A stretch of 64,000 nucleotides of DNA from Seriola aureovittata (taxonomy: Eukaryota > Chordata > Actinopteri > Carangiformes > Carangidae): positions 7,700,835-7,764,834 of the forward strand of contig NC_079386.1 in NCBI RefSeq assembly GCF_021018895.1, in the 5' to 3' direction. Both the position numbers and the translations under genes were made by a program. Under the pieces are notes generated by a model. That model saw nothing but the letters and a program-made list of their open reading frames with translations. It was not told the origin of the DNA and did not search any database. Below, piece by piece: positions 1 to 14,599 of this stretch (positions are counted from its first letter, which is position 1; the number at the start of each line of letters is the position of its first letter).

Positions 1-2534
1 TGCACAGCGCAGAGGTAAGCCTCTGACTTCAAATTAGCATAATTTAAGGATCTCTTAGGCGAAGAATCATTTGAGTCACTCTCTCTTTAACGCTTATCCT
101 TACATACACACTTTAATCTTCTGCTGGGCATAAAGCAGCGGAGCCTGCCAGCGCCACAGATGTGTACTTTTGAAGAACAGACTAGGTATCTGGCCATGCA
201 GCACGCTGGCAAGACACATGCACACACTCTTATTATTGTTGTCATTGTTTTTATTTAATACATGTTATGCCTTTATTGGAAAGCAATGGTACAGATGTGG
301 CAGCAACAAGTTAAAATCTGGCTTTGAGAACTTTCACGTACTGTATGATGTGCAAGTAGTTTGCCGGGCGTGAACCTCATATTTAAGTGCTATTTCGAGA
401 TGCCGGAGTGAAGTTTTGAATAAACATATATTTAAAATGCATGTTTTATTTTGTACTTTGTGATATCAAAACTTCAGGTTCAGGTTCCAAAGTGAAATCC
501 TGGTAGTTAAGACACATTTTAAGCCAAAAGTTCCCCAAAAAAGCAATGTACTTAAGCATATACGTCCTTTGAATTTACCACATGTTTAAAGTAATGATTT
601 TGAATATATTAAAAACTCATTCTCCTCTCATTTCAAGGGGCCAGAGTTTAGTAAAAGATAAACTGATCCCGGCGGTGTTACTGCTCTCTGCTGCCTGATC
701 TTACCTGATCATCAATCATCTTTATCTTATTATAGTTTGTTTAGTTTGTTTCCAATTCTGCAGACCTTTGAGTTTAACCACAGGAGTGGATGAAGGCCTA
801 TCCGCAAGGACTGAAAAGCAAACACTTTGCACTTTGAATTTGTTAGCTGTAGTTTTGCAATCAAACAACAGAAAAACCTCTGCCAAACAAATTGAAATCA
901 TCCAAAAGGACGGTTTGAGGGCAGATGGTATAATAATGACCCGCAGCACAATTCCCAGCAGCACTGATGAGTTTCCCCCCGGAAACATATCATATGTTTT
1001 AGATGACATGGCTTTGTGGTTCTTCTCCTTCTTAATCGTACAACAAGTTGCGTGTAGTTTGTAGCTTCATCGGTTTTGCCTCTGAGCACCGACACATGAG
1101 GTTTCCCCAAACGCTCTCAGGCTGATTGTGAGCACGAACCCGTTCTCCGATTCCAACACGAGCGCGGAAACCACGGAGGCTTCGAGGACCAGGGCCCTTT
1201 CTGTTCATCCGGCAAACGTGGTATTAATTCCTATGATGCTTCCCAGATGCATGCACAGGACACTGATTTTTGGAGAAGCTGATATGTTAAGCATAGCAAA
1301 AGTAGTCAAAGCCCGTATGCAGTGCCAAAGCCATTTTAAAGGATCAGGATTTAAGTGTGCATACGCGTTTTTTAAATTTTCATTTATTTATTTATTTTTT
1401 TGCTCGACCAGCTTAAAGAACCGAAAGACGCTGGGCCTTGAGCTAAGTTTCTCTTTGCTTTTGCCCATTCAGTCTTGTTTTTCTTTTTCATTATACTTAC
1501 TCTAAACAGTAGGAATCTGAGATCTAGTTAGAGGTCAGAAGCAGAGAGCTACAGAGCTTTTACAAAAAAAAAAAAAAACCTATCTATAAGTGCAGCATCT
1601 GGCGCTTTAGGGGATGTGCATCCTCCCACAACATGCGTGCAAACTTCTGAATCCTGACCCAACTCCCAGTGAAAGGTGACCCAGTGGAGTATTGAAGCTT
1701 CCAGATTTATGAGCCCGTAGCGATATGAGGAAGGTCCCGCGATGAAAACATTGTCTGGAGGCCCTCGGGCCGAGAGCCAGGGTGTTAGTTGACTAAAGAC
1801 AACTATTCGTGCTGGTGTTCCTTTGTCCCCCGATGAAACGTCTGCATTGTGTTGTTATACGGGGTGTCTGTAAAGAGAGTCCCGTCTATGATTTATGGAA
1901 TTAATCTTCGCTTCGCTGTGGAGCCAAATGTGAATATCTGTGGTAACAATATAAAACCATCAATCATTTGATCACTGAAGAAATAATTAATGTTGTGCAG
2001 GGAGCAGACAAGAGCTCATCTCTAATCACTTACAAATGGAAAAATATTGAGACAGAATTTAAAAAAAAACCCATCTATTTCAGCATATTCCTACTGTCCT
2101 CTGTGATATTAAGCACTGTATTATTTCCTCAATGGTAAGAATGTGCTGTATGCTGTTAGGTTATGATTTGTGGCGCCTTGGGTTTTACAGGTTGAACCAC
2201 AAGCAAATGAGCAGCATTTCTCACAATCACTTTTTCTGAGTGACCTCACTGGGATAATGACAGGGGATGAAGCGCGGCAAAGGAGCTTCTCTTCTGCTCC
2301 ATCTCTCGCTGGGATGCCATCGGTGATGGAGTGATGGGAGGTGAAGGAGGGGGAGGTGGGTGGGGTGGGTGGGGGCAGGGGTGGTTGGGCGTACAACGGA
2401 TGAGGGAGAGGTTTTAAAGCCTGGCGCTGTTTTGCCCTCAATTGCATGGCGGCATGACGCAAAAGACACCAATTAGAGGGAGGCGTAGAATGAAGCCCTT
2501 ACTAGATGAGCTCAGCCTGCGGCTCCTGTCTGGC

Positions 2535-2562
2535 AAACACACACGCACGCACGCTCACACAA

Positions 2563-2595
<33 letters not shown>

Positions 2596-2840
2596 CACAC
2601 ACATACACACTCACTCAAACAGGAGCCCCACCACTAGCTGCTTTTCTTTTTCAGGTCAGGTTGGCGTGTCCACACTTTACGTCTACGTTTGCAAGAATAT
2701 GACGACGACAGGCCAGAAAGAGAAGAGCGTTGGGTCCGTGCCTGCTAATGATTTAAAATGTGTACATATGTGTGTGTGTGTGTGGGTATATATATATATA
2801 TATATATGTATAGCCGTGTCTGCTCTCTCTCTCTCTCTCT
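2535..2840. repeat. Cluster of CA, GT/TA and CT microsatellites
   Basis: An imperfect (CA)n tract runs 2535-2610, a (GT)n that turns into (TA)n runs about 2769-2810, and a (CT)n tract runs 2822-2840. Three different dinucleotide arrays within 300 bp. Confidence 0.9.
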
Positions 2841-3399
2841 ATGGGTGGGAGTGCGGATTTATTTTAATACCCTCTTATTTTCTGTCTCATGCCAGAAGCT
2901 ATGTGTTCGTGTAAACCTCTGCCGCACTTGAAAAAAAGCTTAGACCACCCCAAACACTGCAGACAGGTCTCATCAGTGCTCGTCAAACATCTCCTGTGGA
3001 CTCTGTGTACTGTATGTAAACCGTATGTGCATGTACGTGTCTAAGGGGAGCTGCTGGGAACTGATATTTGAAACTTAGAGAATTGTGCTCTGTTCTGATG
3101 AGCTGTTGTTGCTCCTGCTGTAAGAAATGTCTTGCCTTCCTCTTGTTCTTGCCTCTGACTCTGACCTCTCCCTAAAGGTCAGGCGAATACTGTCAGCCAC
3201 CTGTTTGGTTGGTCTCTCTGTGTCTTTTTATGGCTGATTTGGTGCTAATGTGCTGCAACCTGAATGGACGAGGCTGTTGAGGCTCAGGCTCAGAGATAAG
3301 CCTCAGAATGACTTGTAGTTTTGTCTCTCTGACACAAGATGCTGCTCTTGAGCTGTGAAGGCTGCAACAGAAATGATTCCTGGTGTTGAGAAGTTTGCT

Positions 3400-3645
3400 T
3401 TCTTCTTCTTCTTCTTCTTCTTCTTCTTCTTCTTCTGCTTTTGCCCCCCTCTGGGGTGATTAAGTTGAATACCTGAATGACACGCATTCAGCACCTTTTT
3501 GAGGGATATATCATTTTCTGTCTCTAACTCATGTGCAAATATCACAGAAAGTGTGGCCCCTTGAAAATAGTTTCCAATTAGGGTTCAGGATAAAAAGCTC
3601 CTTATTCCTCTCCTCTCCTCTCCTCCTCTCCTCTCCTCTCCTCTC
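3400..3645. repeat. (CTT)n and (CTCTC)n arrays
   Basis: A pure trinucleotide CTT array occupies about 3400-3435 and a CTCTC-type pentanucleotide array about 3607-3645. The long Arg or Lys runs in minus-strand frames here are translations of the CTT array, not proteins. Confidence 0.9.
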
Positions 3646-6600
3646 ACACCTCACTGGTTGGGAGTTCATTACAGTAGCATGTTTAAACAGCTGTAAGCCC
3701 CAAAAAAAGCTCCAGGGAAAACAGGGTAGAGGAGGTTTTTATGTGGGAGCAGGATGGGATGGGATTGGGGGGGGGTGCACTGATCCATTGCAGCTCTTTT
3801 CCTGTGCGGTTACTCTTCAGTCATGCATCCAAACGTTTCCTCTCCCCTCTCCATCACCTGGGCAACTCGACACTAACCTTAAAGGAGGACACGTGAGGTT
3901 TCTTTTCACGCGCGTGCGCTTGGTGATTTTATTTTGTAAACTGTGAAAGAGAAACTTGATGTACTTTCCACGTTTAAGAAACATAGCCCAAGGCGAGAGT
4001 GTATTTAAAGGAATGATGTAATGCTAACATGCAGGGTCTAGCTCTTGCACACTTAATACAGACACTCTCACACAGGTTCTTGTCACTTCAGCGTTAGCAT
4101 GTGATGTTTTGAGACTGGCACTAATGACGGATGCTGTCGTCCTTCCCGGGAGGACAGGGTCGTCTCGCAATATTTCAACCTGAGAGTCAGAGAGGAAGAG
4201 AGCCCATACCAGTTAAACAGCCGAACGTCTTCTCCGCACTGCTCTCAGTACAGCGTTCACTCTGCACTGCCGATTCTCCTCTTCCAGTTGGCGAGGATGC
4301 CTCCCCTGTTTCATCTCTCGTTACATCCACAGCAGTGATGTCAGCTATTTTCTTTTGCCATTATCTTGCGGTCTCACTTCTTGGATTCAGAGTTTCCTGA
4401 AACTTGGCACCGCGTTGCTACAACAGCATCCTGTCCTGTTTTTTTTCTTTCCAAAGGAGCCTTTAAAGCTCCTCTTCACTGTTGCTAAGGAGTCTGAGGG
4501 GAAATTTGGAGGGAAGGACGGGCATTTGTTTGAGTCGTGTTTATCTTGAGGCTTTGGTGAAAAACCATAATATGTGTCCCGTGGGCCATATTTCCTTGTT
4601 GACCTACTAGTGAGAGCTCTGTATTTGATATGCCGGTGGTTTTGGAAAAGGAGGGCGGGGACGGCAGGCGTGTGAGTGCTCTTTTCCATATAGATCTGTG
4701 ATCTGCTCAATAGGTTTAGACAGGCTGAGCTGAAACGCTATCCAGTAAATTTTATACAAGAAGGGATGGAAAGAGAAAAGACGACTTGATGGAGCGACAG
4801 CCTGAAAAAGAGAGCGGCGGATGAAATGGACGTGTTTGGCTGAACTGAGTCCTTTTCCACTGCTGTTCTTCCTGTTCTCTTTCAGGATCTGTCTCTATGT
4901 CACTTCCTAGTTTTTTGTTTGGTTTATTTAGTTTTTTTTCAGATTGTGCTAAGAAAGAGTTTCAAAATCAGGCCTGTTAAAGGATACGATGATCGGCCTC
5001 CCTGTGGCTTGTTGCCGTGTGGCTGCTGCATCCTCTACTTGTTTCTCAGCTGATTACAGAAGCATATGGGTGAGGAATGCTTGATTGCAGAGCCGCACCA
5101 TGGAAGTGTGATTGATTGTTTCCTCTCTCTAGATGTGGGTGCTGCAGGACAAAGTCCAGTGGATGTGTTGAAGTGTGACTGCCTGACAGAGCTGTCAGCG
5201 CTCCCGGCACCATGGCAAGCTGTGGACAGAGCGGTGCATTGCATAAGAACTTATGTCATGTATCCTATATGAAATCAAAAAAAAAACAAAAAAAAAACAA
5301 AAAGATTTTGATCTTTTTTTGGGTTTGACAGCAAAAATCAAATTGAAAATGTGTGTGTAACGTGTGTAACTTCAGTGGCTCACACAGTGTGGGAACTTGG
5401 AACTAGGATCTCATCTGTACTCGGAGACATCCACCACAGCCGTCGTTGTTGTTCATTGTTCGAATTTCTTCACACAAACCTTTTTCTGCGATTTCCAGAT
5501 TCTTTTCTACACAAGCTTGAAATGATTTCTAAAGCTCATTTCAGAAGAATCATATTGAGCCTTATTTGAGCCCACTTCCACTTAATCTTCATCATTTGAA
5601 GCTTGCAGGAACCATTAATATTTTGTTTTGATAACTTAGATTATTTTGGATTACTTTCTCTCTGTTTGAAAACCTCCATTGTGCCGACACTGAGCAGAAA
5701 AATCCGCATAATTTAACACAGAGTAGAAAAGACTGAGGTCCAAGGCAGTTTTCTCAGATTTAAAACTGGCTAGTTCATATTTGAACAATAATAAAAACCA
5801 ACATGTTTCTGCCTGAGACCAGCCTTCAACCGAGAATGAGTAATTGCTTGAGAAGTATTTTGCTGAAAATCTAATTGCATGCGTATAAAAGATTTGGTGA
5901 ATTTCTGTGTTTCTCAACGGGGGAATTGGAACAATGTGCTGGAGGTGTCATCTCTTTTTTTTTTTTTTTTCTTTCTTTAATCTTTTCCATATTTGTAGGT
6001 CAGATACAGGTCATCAGAAGGGACTGAGGCACACACGCCCCTTTGCTCTCCTTGTTATTGCATCATTATTTAACCGAGTGAAAAATGTCAGATTTCAGAG
6101 GACGCTCCAAGGGTTAAAGCCCCCTTTTGACCACCTTTATCATATTACTATCACTTTCTCTGATCGTCTCCGAGCCAAAGACAACACACAATACGTTTTC
6201 AGCAATGAAAAACACATGTTACTGATGTGACTCAATTTTGGGGTTAAAAACTGAAACCTTAGCTGTGTGTAGCGTATACGGGGGGATCAGGCACGTCTTC
6301 TTGTGGCTTGAAAAGCTTCGGCCCGCTTTGAGTGTAAATACTCCGCACTCGCACATCATGCATAATAAGCCGCTGAGACAAACCAGGTGCCTTTGTTATT
6401 TTGGAGTTGCTGCTCGGTGTCTGTGCTCATAAGAATTGCCGGTGAACTGTTGTGTCTCGTTTTGCAATTATGAACGAGGTTAACAAGAGATCCTGTTTCA
6501 TGTCGGGAGTTCGGGAAGATCCGCCTCACGGCTTTGAACTTCGTTTCTCTTAACTCTCATGTCATGAATGCGGTAATCAGGCTAATCAGGATATTGACTC

Positions 6601-8902
6601 TGCGTCTCTTCTCTTCTTTAAATCAACTACTTGCTTTCAGAAACAGTTTTCCATGTTTTTAGAGGATTCTCTGATGTTATCCATTTAGGTTTTGGCACTA
6701 ATAACCTTTCATTTCTCCTACAGACTGGTCTTTTTTTAATTTTTTTTTTTTATAAAATGCTGTGGATCCTGACATGATCGTGGATGTCATATTTACAGTT
6801 GTGAAATCCTGATGGAGGCTATTGCAGCCAAAAATTCTTTGGTTTCACAGTGTTGATTACTGCAAATTGCTTCTGCAAATGGCTGCAATATTTTTTCATT
6901 ATAACTCAACGTTTCCCAGAAAGCGTCCCGAACGAGCTGTCCGAGGCTTGTATATTCATCAAGACTCAGAAACCGATCCTAACTACCTCGGAGTGAATTA
7001 AATGTGTTCGTCCTTTAAAGCGGAGGATTGAGTTATTGAGTCAACTCCTTAATGAAGAAAAAACATCCAGTGATGTTTAAGAAGAGAGAGCTGTTTCGGG
7101 ATGCTAAGCGCAGTTAACAGGACGGATTTGGTCGTAATCCAAACTTTGATTGCCGTCACAGTGGCTGAACTATTCGGTCATTCTCAAAAGCGCTGCCAAA
7201 TAATGAGCTTTGAGCTGTGACAAGTTTTAGTCCTGTCAAACTCCAGGAGAATCCCTCATCTCATCCTCACATGTATTGTGCAAGTAGTACATTAGAGAAA
7301 AGAACATTAATGTCTCTTGTTGTTCCCCAAACATATTTTTTCATTCTGGAAAGAAGAACTGAACTAAAAGAAGCTCTATGACAGGCACCCTCTGCTTTTT
7401 AATGTCAGATAAAACACAGCGAGCTGCTAAGCACTGACACTCATGTTTATCCATTGAATCTCCCACATTATAACTTCTGCTGCCACTGACTTGTAGCATT
7501 ATGTCACAGATAGAAGCTCCTTTACTAGTGAGCAGGTCTCTATCTGGGCTTCATCTTCTCATCAGCAACAAAAAAAAAAAAAAAAACTAACCCCAACAGG
7601 TCAACTGCTTGCATGTAACTTAAGAGTAATTTATTTTGAAATGCATGAGGAAACCAAAACCAATTAGTCACTCAGACAGGAAGGAGTGTAGGGGAAAATG
7701 GGACGACAAGGCCGGGACGCGTGTCGAATGTGAACAGCCCCAGACGGAGCGGTGATGTCTTCTGTTCAATTTCACAAGACTGAGAGGGAGAGGATGTGCA
7801 CTCACCGCCACCCAGCACACGGCAATGTCAGCCATGGAAATGAACTGCTTTCATTTTTGTTTGTTTTATTGTTATTTCACTTCAATTTAACGTAGCACCA
7901 GTAAATAATACATATGTAATATTTGAATTATTTAAACAGCATAAACCAGGTCAAATGAGAGGTTAAGTGAGCTCTCATGGGTATTTACAGTTACTTAACT
8001 CGCTAGAGTAAGTTTGAAATGTCGTCTTGTCCCACACAGTAGAAATGGATACAAATTCAATTATAGATCTGTAAGGCCAAACATTATAGTATGTGGTAGA
8101 TTGTGTAAAGCAAGGGTCTGAATAATTGAAAACCAAGGTCATAAGGATACAGAACTTTGTATGGATTTATATGTTTAAAAAATTCAATATTCTTTTTTTT
8201 TTTTTTTTTTAAACATCTTTTAGCTCTGTTTTGGTCCTCACCAACTCCTGAGGGAAATATTTGGTTCTTTAGCTGCTTATGCTCGACGTTCTTTTATTAG
8301 AGGGTAACAAAACTTTCCGAGGGTTTTCAGGCCGCGTCTGAAAACATCGCACCGATTGGTGAACGGAAACAATAAAGTTGTCGACAGAAAGAAAAAAAAA
8401 AAGCTGAAAGATGTTAAAATGCTGCATAGAGAAGAAGGAAACCGCAGAGTCTGGCGATAATTCTCTGTGGGTTCATCACTTTGAGGAACCCCCTTTGCCC
8501 TAAAGTGCGGCACTGTTAATATAAAAAATATTGATTATTATCAGCTGGTATTATTGATTTGTGTTTTAAGAGTTTTCAGACAATTCGGTAATGTTTCAGA
8601 AAACGTATGTAAACTGTTGTGAAAAGCTACGATATCCAGATGATATGGCAATGTGGTCTCCATTTTGAAGCACAGGGGATCAGTCAAGCTTGATGCTGGC
8701 TAGGAGTCCATAAATAAGCCAAGGTGCTTAGCGTCTGCCCAGATCTCGATCCGCGTCCCACGCTCCCCGTTTCCTTCCAGCCCACCTTGGCGGGCCAGTT
8801 TAGCCGACTCCAGCGGCTTTACACGGCTAATTTATACCCATCCCCTCCTGTCATACCCTCTTTAAAACGCCGCAGTGGCCGTGGTTGGGTTAAGGAGGGA
8901 AG

Positions 8903-8904
<2 letters not shown>

Positions 8905-8950
<46 letters not shown>

Positions 8951-8962
8951 GGGAGGGGGGGG
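8905..8962. repeat. (TG)n followed by a G-rich tract
   Basis: A (TG)n array at 8905-8944 runs directly into a G-rich segment (about 8944-8962) made of G runs of 3 to 8 bases. Confidence 0.9.
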
Positions 8963-9404
8963 TGTTGTTGGTGTAGTGGGACCCTGATGGAGTTAGCCTG
9001 TGCATTCACCAGAAAGCTGCTAAAACATATGAGCTCTCCTGGATGTGCTAATGGGAAAAGCTCTGTGTTGAGAGCGTATGAACGCAGTTTCAGGAAGCAG
9101 TAAATGTCACTGCTGATTCTTAATTACGTACCCCGATTCCTCCTCTGCGCTGCCGCGTGTGGAGGTTTACAGGCTTGCTCAGGTGGAATCAGATTGTGGT
9201 TACTGGCTTATTCAAAATGTCACCATAAACAGCACAGTAAATTATTATATATTGTTCTGGTTGCTTTTTAAACTAAATAAAATGTGTCTTGGCTCATATC
9301 ATCTTTCCTCCTTATTGAGAAATAATTTGTTTACAGATAAATGATTTTATTTATTTTCTATACTGATGTCATAGTTGATCTCTCTGTATGTTCTTTGGCT
9401 GTTT

Positions 9405-9536
9405 TTTAGCCACACTAGCAGCACAGCTCTAGGGATGGCAATGTTAGTCTGACTTTAGTTTGGCTGGTTTCATCCAGACTGAAATATCTGAAAAACTCTG
9501 TATGGATTGGTGCGGAATTCATGTTCCCCAGACATG
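9405..9536 (+). repeat. Diverged dispersed repeat, family A (TE-derived)
   Basis: Contains an AGCCA-CACTAGCAGC start, a GGCAATGTTAGTCTG block and CCAGACTGAAATATCTG. The same ordered blocks recur near 11,730 and, inverted, near 21,700 and 36,650. I recall this motif set as a very common interspersed sequence in percomorph introns; I cannot give its library name. A long GT microsatellite begins at its 3' end. Confidence 0.55.
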
Positions 9537-9716
<180 letters not shown>

Positions 9717-10021
9717 TCATAGCAAAACTTTAGTGGGATCTACTACAGAGGTGGTTCTGAGGACTTTGGCAGGTGTTTGTTTGTCGACCGTTTTTGTCAC
9801 CACGGCACAACCGTGCAAGATACAGTCACGGCATTTGCAGGTGTGTAGCTGAGATCAAAATGAAGGAGGCTTTGAAGATTGGTGCAGCTAACAATGCAAT
9901 GCTGATTACTCATGGGAACGCCGACATTTTGACGGGCATCGCAGCTGGTGTGATCCCATTGCAAGATGGTTTCTAATTTTCAAAACTGATTGAATTCCCA
10001 TCAGCTTCAGCTGTACTTTCC

Positions 10022-10100
10022 GTTTGTGTTACTGTGTTTGCTAAACATCAGCGTGTTAGCATTGTCAGTGTTAACATGCTAGCATGCTGATGTTAGCAAT
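10022..10100. repeat. Diverged dispersed repeat, family B
   Basis: GCTAAACATCAGCGTG, TTAGCATTGTCA and CATGCTAGCATGCTGATG occur in order. Related blocks recur at about 18,745-18,840 and 23,855-23,975. I recall this as another common teleost interspersed motif set. Confidence 0.5.
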
Positions 10101-11724
10101 CCTCATTGCAATATTGCATCTCTCATCATTGCTATAGTAAGCAGATAGGCCTTAGCTAATATAAAACTTCTCCTCATCAAAGTAGTATCGGATTAATTTG
10201 ATTCATTTACAAGATACTGATGTCATCGTTAACCTTGCTGAATGTTCTTTTACCTGCTTCTGTAGCAGATGTAAAATGTATTCACCATTTTAACTATTGA
10301 AACCTCCATTGTGAGGCCATCCGACACGACCTCGCTGGATGTTCCGGGGCGATGCAAGCTGACAAGAGCTTATTATGCTCCTGCTATTCTGAGAAACAAA
10401 TCATTTTGTTTTCATTCATGCTGTAAAAAGTTCTGGGACCAATTTCCAGGCAGAACAAATGTCTTCCTCTGCAGAGCTGTGGGGAGTTACAGTCAGAAGG
10501 TCTACTGGACTCTATGCCAGCAGAGATGGGTCCGTTAGAGGCCAAGTTGGCGTTTGTCTTTCCCTTGAGCACATTATTTATCCCTAAAATGGCCCTGAAC
10601 GCAGCACTGTTCTTCCTCCCACCTCAGCCATGATACAGTATCCTCAGAAGGTGTGTTTATGGCTCTGTAAATCTGTCATCTTCAGATTACCACCAAATAC
10701 TGAAACCAAATATTGCTATCACTTGCAAGACTCAGCGATGCAGTTCTATATCAAGTATTGAATAGTAAATAATCACAATCAGGGAGTTAATAAAAGGAGC
10801 AGTTGGACTCCCCCCGGGATATGAAAGGAATAAAAGCTAAAAGGAACAAAACTTGAATGCTTATGATCAAAGACAAAGAAGAAAATATTTAGGGAGGATT
10901 TTAAAGGACATGTTTTAGCTGCCAACTTGTAGTTCACCTGCCATCTGGCTTAAATTGGTTTTAGCTGATTGTCAGGGAATTACATCTTTATTTTAATCCT
11001 CTGGTTTTGTGGAGACGGGGAAGTGTGGTTGATTTTCAGCTGCAGGTCGTAAAATCCCTGTCCTGGTAAAACATTTTATATTGTGGCCCAGAAAGCTTTT
11101 TAAACAATGGCTTTGGTGTAAATCATGCCTGGAGTACATACGTCGCTTGTGGAGGCAGTGGGAGGCTACCATTTATCCCGCCTGAATCACTTAAAGCTTC
11201 TCGTGGGAGCCAAAGGTTTGGACTCTAAGTGTAACTTAATGTCATTCCCTGGTAACCTTAGCTTCACCTGTCTCTCTTTCTGAGAGCCCAGGGCCTGTTA
11301 AGTCAGGACATCACCCCATAATACTGCAATCTTTTAATTTCACCCTTTATTCTGCATCAAGAGGAGTAGAGGAAAGGATCAGTTAAACTTCAGCTGCTTG
11401 GAAAGCCTACTTGGTGTCCCTTTACAAGACCCAGAAAACATTTCACTTTACATTTATGCCTTATTTTGCATGAGAACTTCTCTGGTGTCATTTCATTCTA
11501 CATGGCTTCATTCTACATTTTGTTGAAATAACTGTCAGTGTGTGACCGTGGTCATTTAAAGCTGTGGTGCAACTATCTCCATTGTGGTCATTAGTTGACG
11601 GCTAATATCTCTGTATTTCTCCATTTCTATGTGAACTAAAAAACTGATTCTTTCTGATTGTTTCTTGGTGTTTTTAGCTTCTTGCTCAGTAGAAGAATAT
11701 AAGCCTGTCCTTTTGGTTTGAATG

Positions 11725-11850
11725 AGTTTTAAACCATGCTAGCAGCGCCACTCTTTGGATAGTGGTGCTGCTCGGCTGGTTGGTCTGCAACTTGGGTCCA
11801 GACTGAAATATCTCAGAACACTGGACCATTGCCAAAAAAAACAGGTTCAT
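11725..11850 (+). repeat. Diverged dispersed repeat, family A
   Basis: ACCATGCTAGCAGC is followed by a GGTTGGTCTGCAAC block and GGTCCAGACTGAAATATCTC, the same order as the copy near 9,405 but more diverged in the middle. Confidence 0.5.
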
Positions 11851-11864
11851 CAGGTAAGACATGA

Positions 11865-12450
11865 TCATTCAGAAGATCATATAAATTTCAAGCCCATATA
11901 CAAATGTAATATACAATAAATATATATGTAAAAATGATATATGAAACCTATTAGAAATTGGAACAATTTCACATATTGACATGTACTGTATGTCTAGCCC
12001 ATACAAATATATATTTTTATACCCAGCATGTGTGCTCATATTGTAGACATATGTTACATGAACATATATCCATCCCAAAGCCTGTCAACATATGTTGATA
12101 TTATAGACAGTGGGTTCCAAAAGTCTGAGAGCACTTTCCCAGAATAAACATGTTTAAAATGAAAGAGAAGTTAATAAGAAAAACATGTGTAAGCATTTAG
12201 AAGTTTTATTTTTATGTTGTTTTAACAAACTTGCATATATAAATTAAATATATATCATTAACAAATATGGTCACAACATATAGAAATTCATCATATAGAT
12301 ATTTTATATGTACCATGGCTTTTTCATATGTTATAATATATTTTGATATAAGCAGAGGATGTATATACCATATGTTATGATAATATATCCCCTTATAGGT
12401 GACATGTATGGCAACATCACTCTTGATATAGGGACATGTATGTATATCCT
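11865..12450. repeat. AT-rich segment dense in ACATATGT-like palindromes
   Basis: Short self-complementary ATAT/CATATG words recur many times across this stretch, and the frames in it are low-complexity Ile/Tyr/Met translations. A segment from about 12,106 (GTGGGTTCCAAAAGTCTGAG) looks like a decayed Tc1/mariner-type end, but I saw no matching opposite end. No gene is supported. Confidence 0.5.
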
Positions 12451-13410
12451 ATATCACATTTCTGTAACCCGAACAACCGCCCCAACTGTACAATTTTAAC
12501 CCAAATGTTGATCAGGATTTAGAGATCACCCACCTGGTTCAAGTTTGAGCCGCTGCACTTACTGTGGCTGTGTTCACACACGGGTTGAGACACATATAAA
12601 GTGCTGTAGCTAATCTAGCTAAACTGTTGGTCAACCTGTCTGATCATCTGATCGCTTGCCCCATCAGGCCTCACTGATTTCACCTTGTTCCCAGATGTCA
12701 GCGATTAGTTTTGGGCGTACAGTGTTATCATAATTGATAGGGACAATGGCCAAAAGTACAGCAGCGAGAGTTATCCTTTAAAACACGAGAACATTTGTCG
12801 ACGGACAATCAGTTCCCCTAATCCTCTCAACCACTTGCATGCTTCCCTCATGCAACCTAATATCCCAGCCTTCTTCTTGTGTGAAATAACAATGCACTAT
12901 ATCAATTTTTCTCACCTCATCATCTTCATGGATTATTGTTTAAACTGTGAGGAGACACCTCCAGCAATGTTGTGGTAGGGAACAGGCTCCAAGTGCGTGT
13001 CAGTCAAACACATTAATTTCCTCCTCGGGTGTTTAGGTTTAAACTCTGGGCACATCATCGATGCCACAGTTTATTTTCTGTAGTCGTACGTTTGCAAATA
13101 TGAGAAGGATTTCTTCTGAAAGCAAATATCAGAAGGTTATGGATTAAGGGTGCACGGGGGTATAATTTCTGTGTCGGCCTGTGAAAACGTGCACGTCCAC
13201 GTCCCTCCCTGCTGGCACCACAAAATACACCAGTGTTAAGTGGGTAGTCGAGTGTGTGTGTTTTGTGTTCATGTGTGTTTTTAGATAATTCCCCAATTCG
13301 CAGAATGTACAGACATTCCCCACTACCAAATCAAACAAGCCAAGTCCCAAGACTGTCAGCAGTGAGTTAAGACTCCAAAATGGCTTTGCTGTGTAGAACT
13401 TAAGTATAAG

Positions 13411-13412
<2 letters not shown>

Positions 13413-13454
<42 letters not shown>
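13413..13454. repeat. (GT)n microsatellite
   Basis: Uninterrupted GT dinucleotides for about 42 bp. Confidence 0.95.
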
Positions 13455-13457
<3 letters not shown>

Positions 13458-14315
13458 GGTTAAGTGTCGAGACATCCGCTCCGATGTTGTGATTAAGGTT
13501 GCTGACTGTTTGTTCTGGAGTGCAGCACATTCCTTGCAGCCTTAATTGATAGCAATTATGTGGTTTTTGATTTGGTGTTTGATTGGGAGGTGGATTTGAA
13601 GTCTTGATTTGACGGGCACAGAGTTTTTATTGTCTTTGGAACGTCAGGGTCGAATGCCTGAGTGATAGCCTACTACCTTGCAAGTCACATCAAGGGGCAC
13701 CAGTGAGCTGACACTAACTTGGACCGCTCTGTTTCTTTTTTTAGCTCTCTGTTTCGAGCGCTTGTGTTTTGCCGTTGCAAAAGTAAAAGCTGAAAAGCTA
13801 CTCAGTGTATAGTATATTCCCACTGTGCCAAGAGCTGTCCGTCTTAGCAGTTGTTTTTCTCCATAACCAGAGGAATTGTCCCTCCAGGGGACACCTGGCT
13901 TGTTCCCCACCTCCACGGAGCAAATGTTCACCGGCTTAAACTGCCAGATGTTATGAAAGGATCCATTGAAGTAGACCTTTAGGTCATAACGGAATAGAAA
14001 AAAGTCACCATGACTGAAAAGTCTATTCTGATACCGTCAGTGACCAGACTATGTCATCTGATTTACATGGGGCTCTCACATGTAACTTCTTGTGAAGCAA
14101 AACACAGTCAGGAGCCGGACATGAAGTCATGTGCTCCCAGATATGTGTCAGTTTTGTTTAGATGTAAGTTTGGAGTCAGCATTTCTGTGCATGCTTGGAA
14201 ATTTGTGGGGTTTTTTTTTTTTTTTTTTTCAAGAGAGATACCAGAGCATTTTTTGATATTTCCAAAAGAGAGCTGCTGGCAATCCAGAGCTAAAAAAGAA
14301 ATGAGAAACAGTGGC

Positions 14316-14498
<183 letters not shown>

Positions 14499-14599
14499 AA
14501 TAGGAACTAGGAATATGAGAGACAGAAATTTGAGATATTAGGAGAAGAAATGGAAAGAATCAAAGGGGGAGGAAAATTGGTTTACAGTTGTCTGTCTGC

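Noticed and set aside
3303..3545. Minus-strand frames with long Arg or Lys runs
   Set aside because: Translation of the CTT array; nothing conserved around it.
9773..9976. 67-codon frame in the upstream region
   Set aside because: It lies between family A and family B repeat blocks and probably belongs to transposon-derived DNA; no domain and no adjoining exons.
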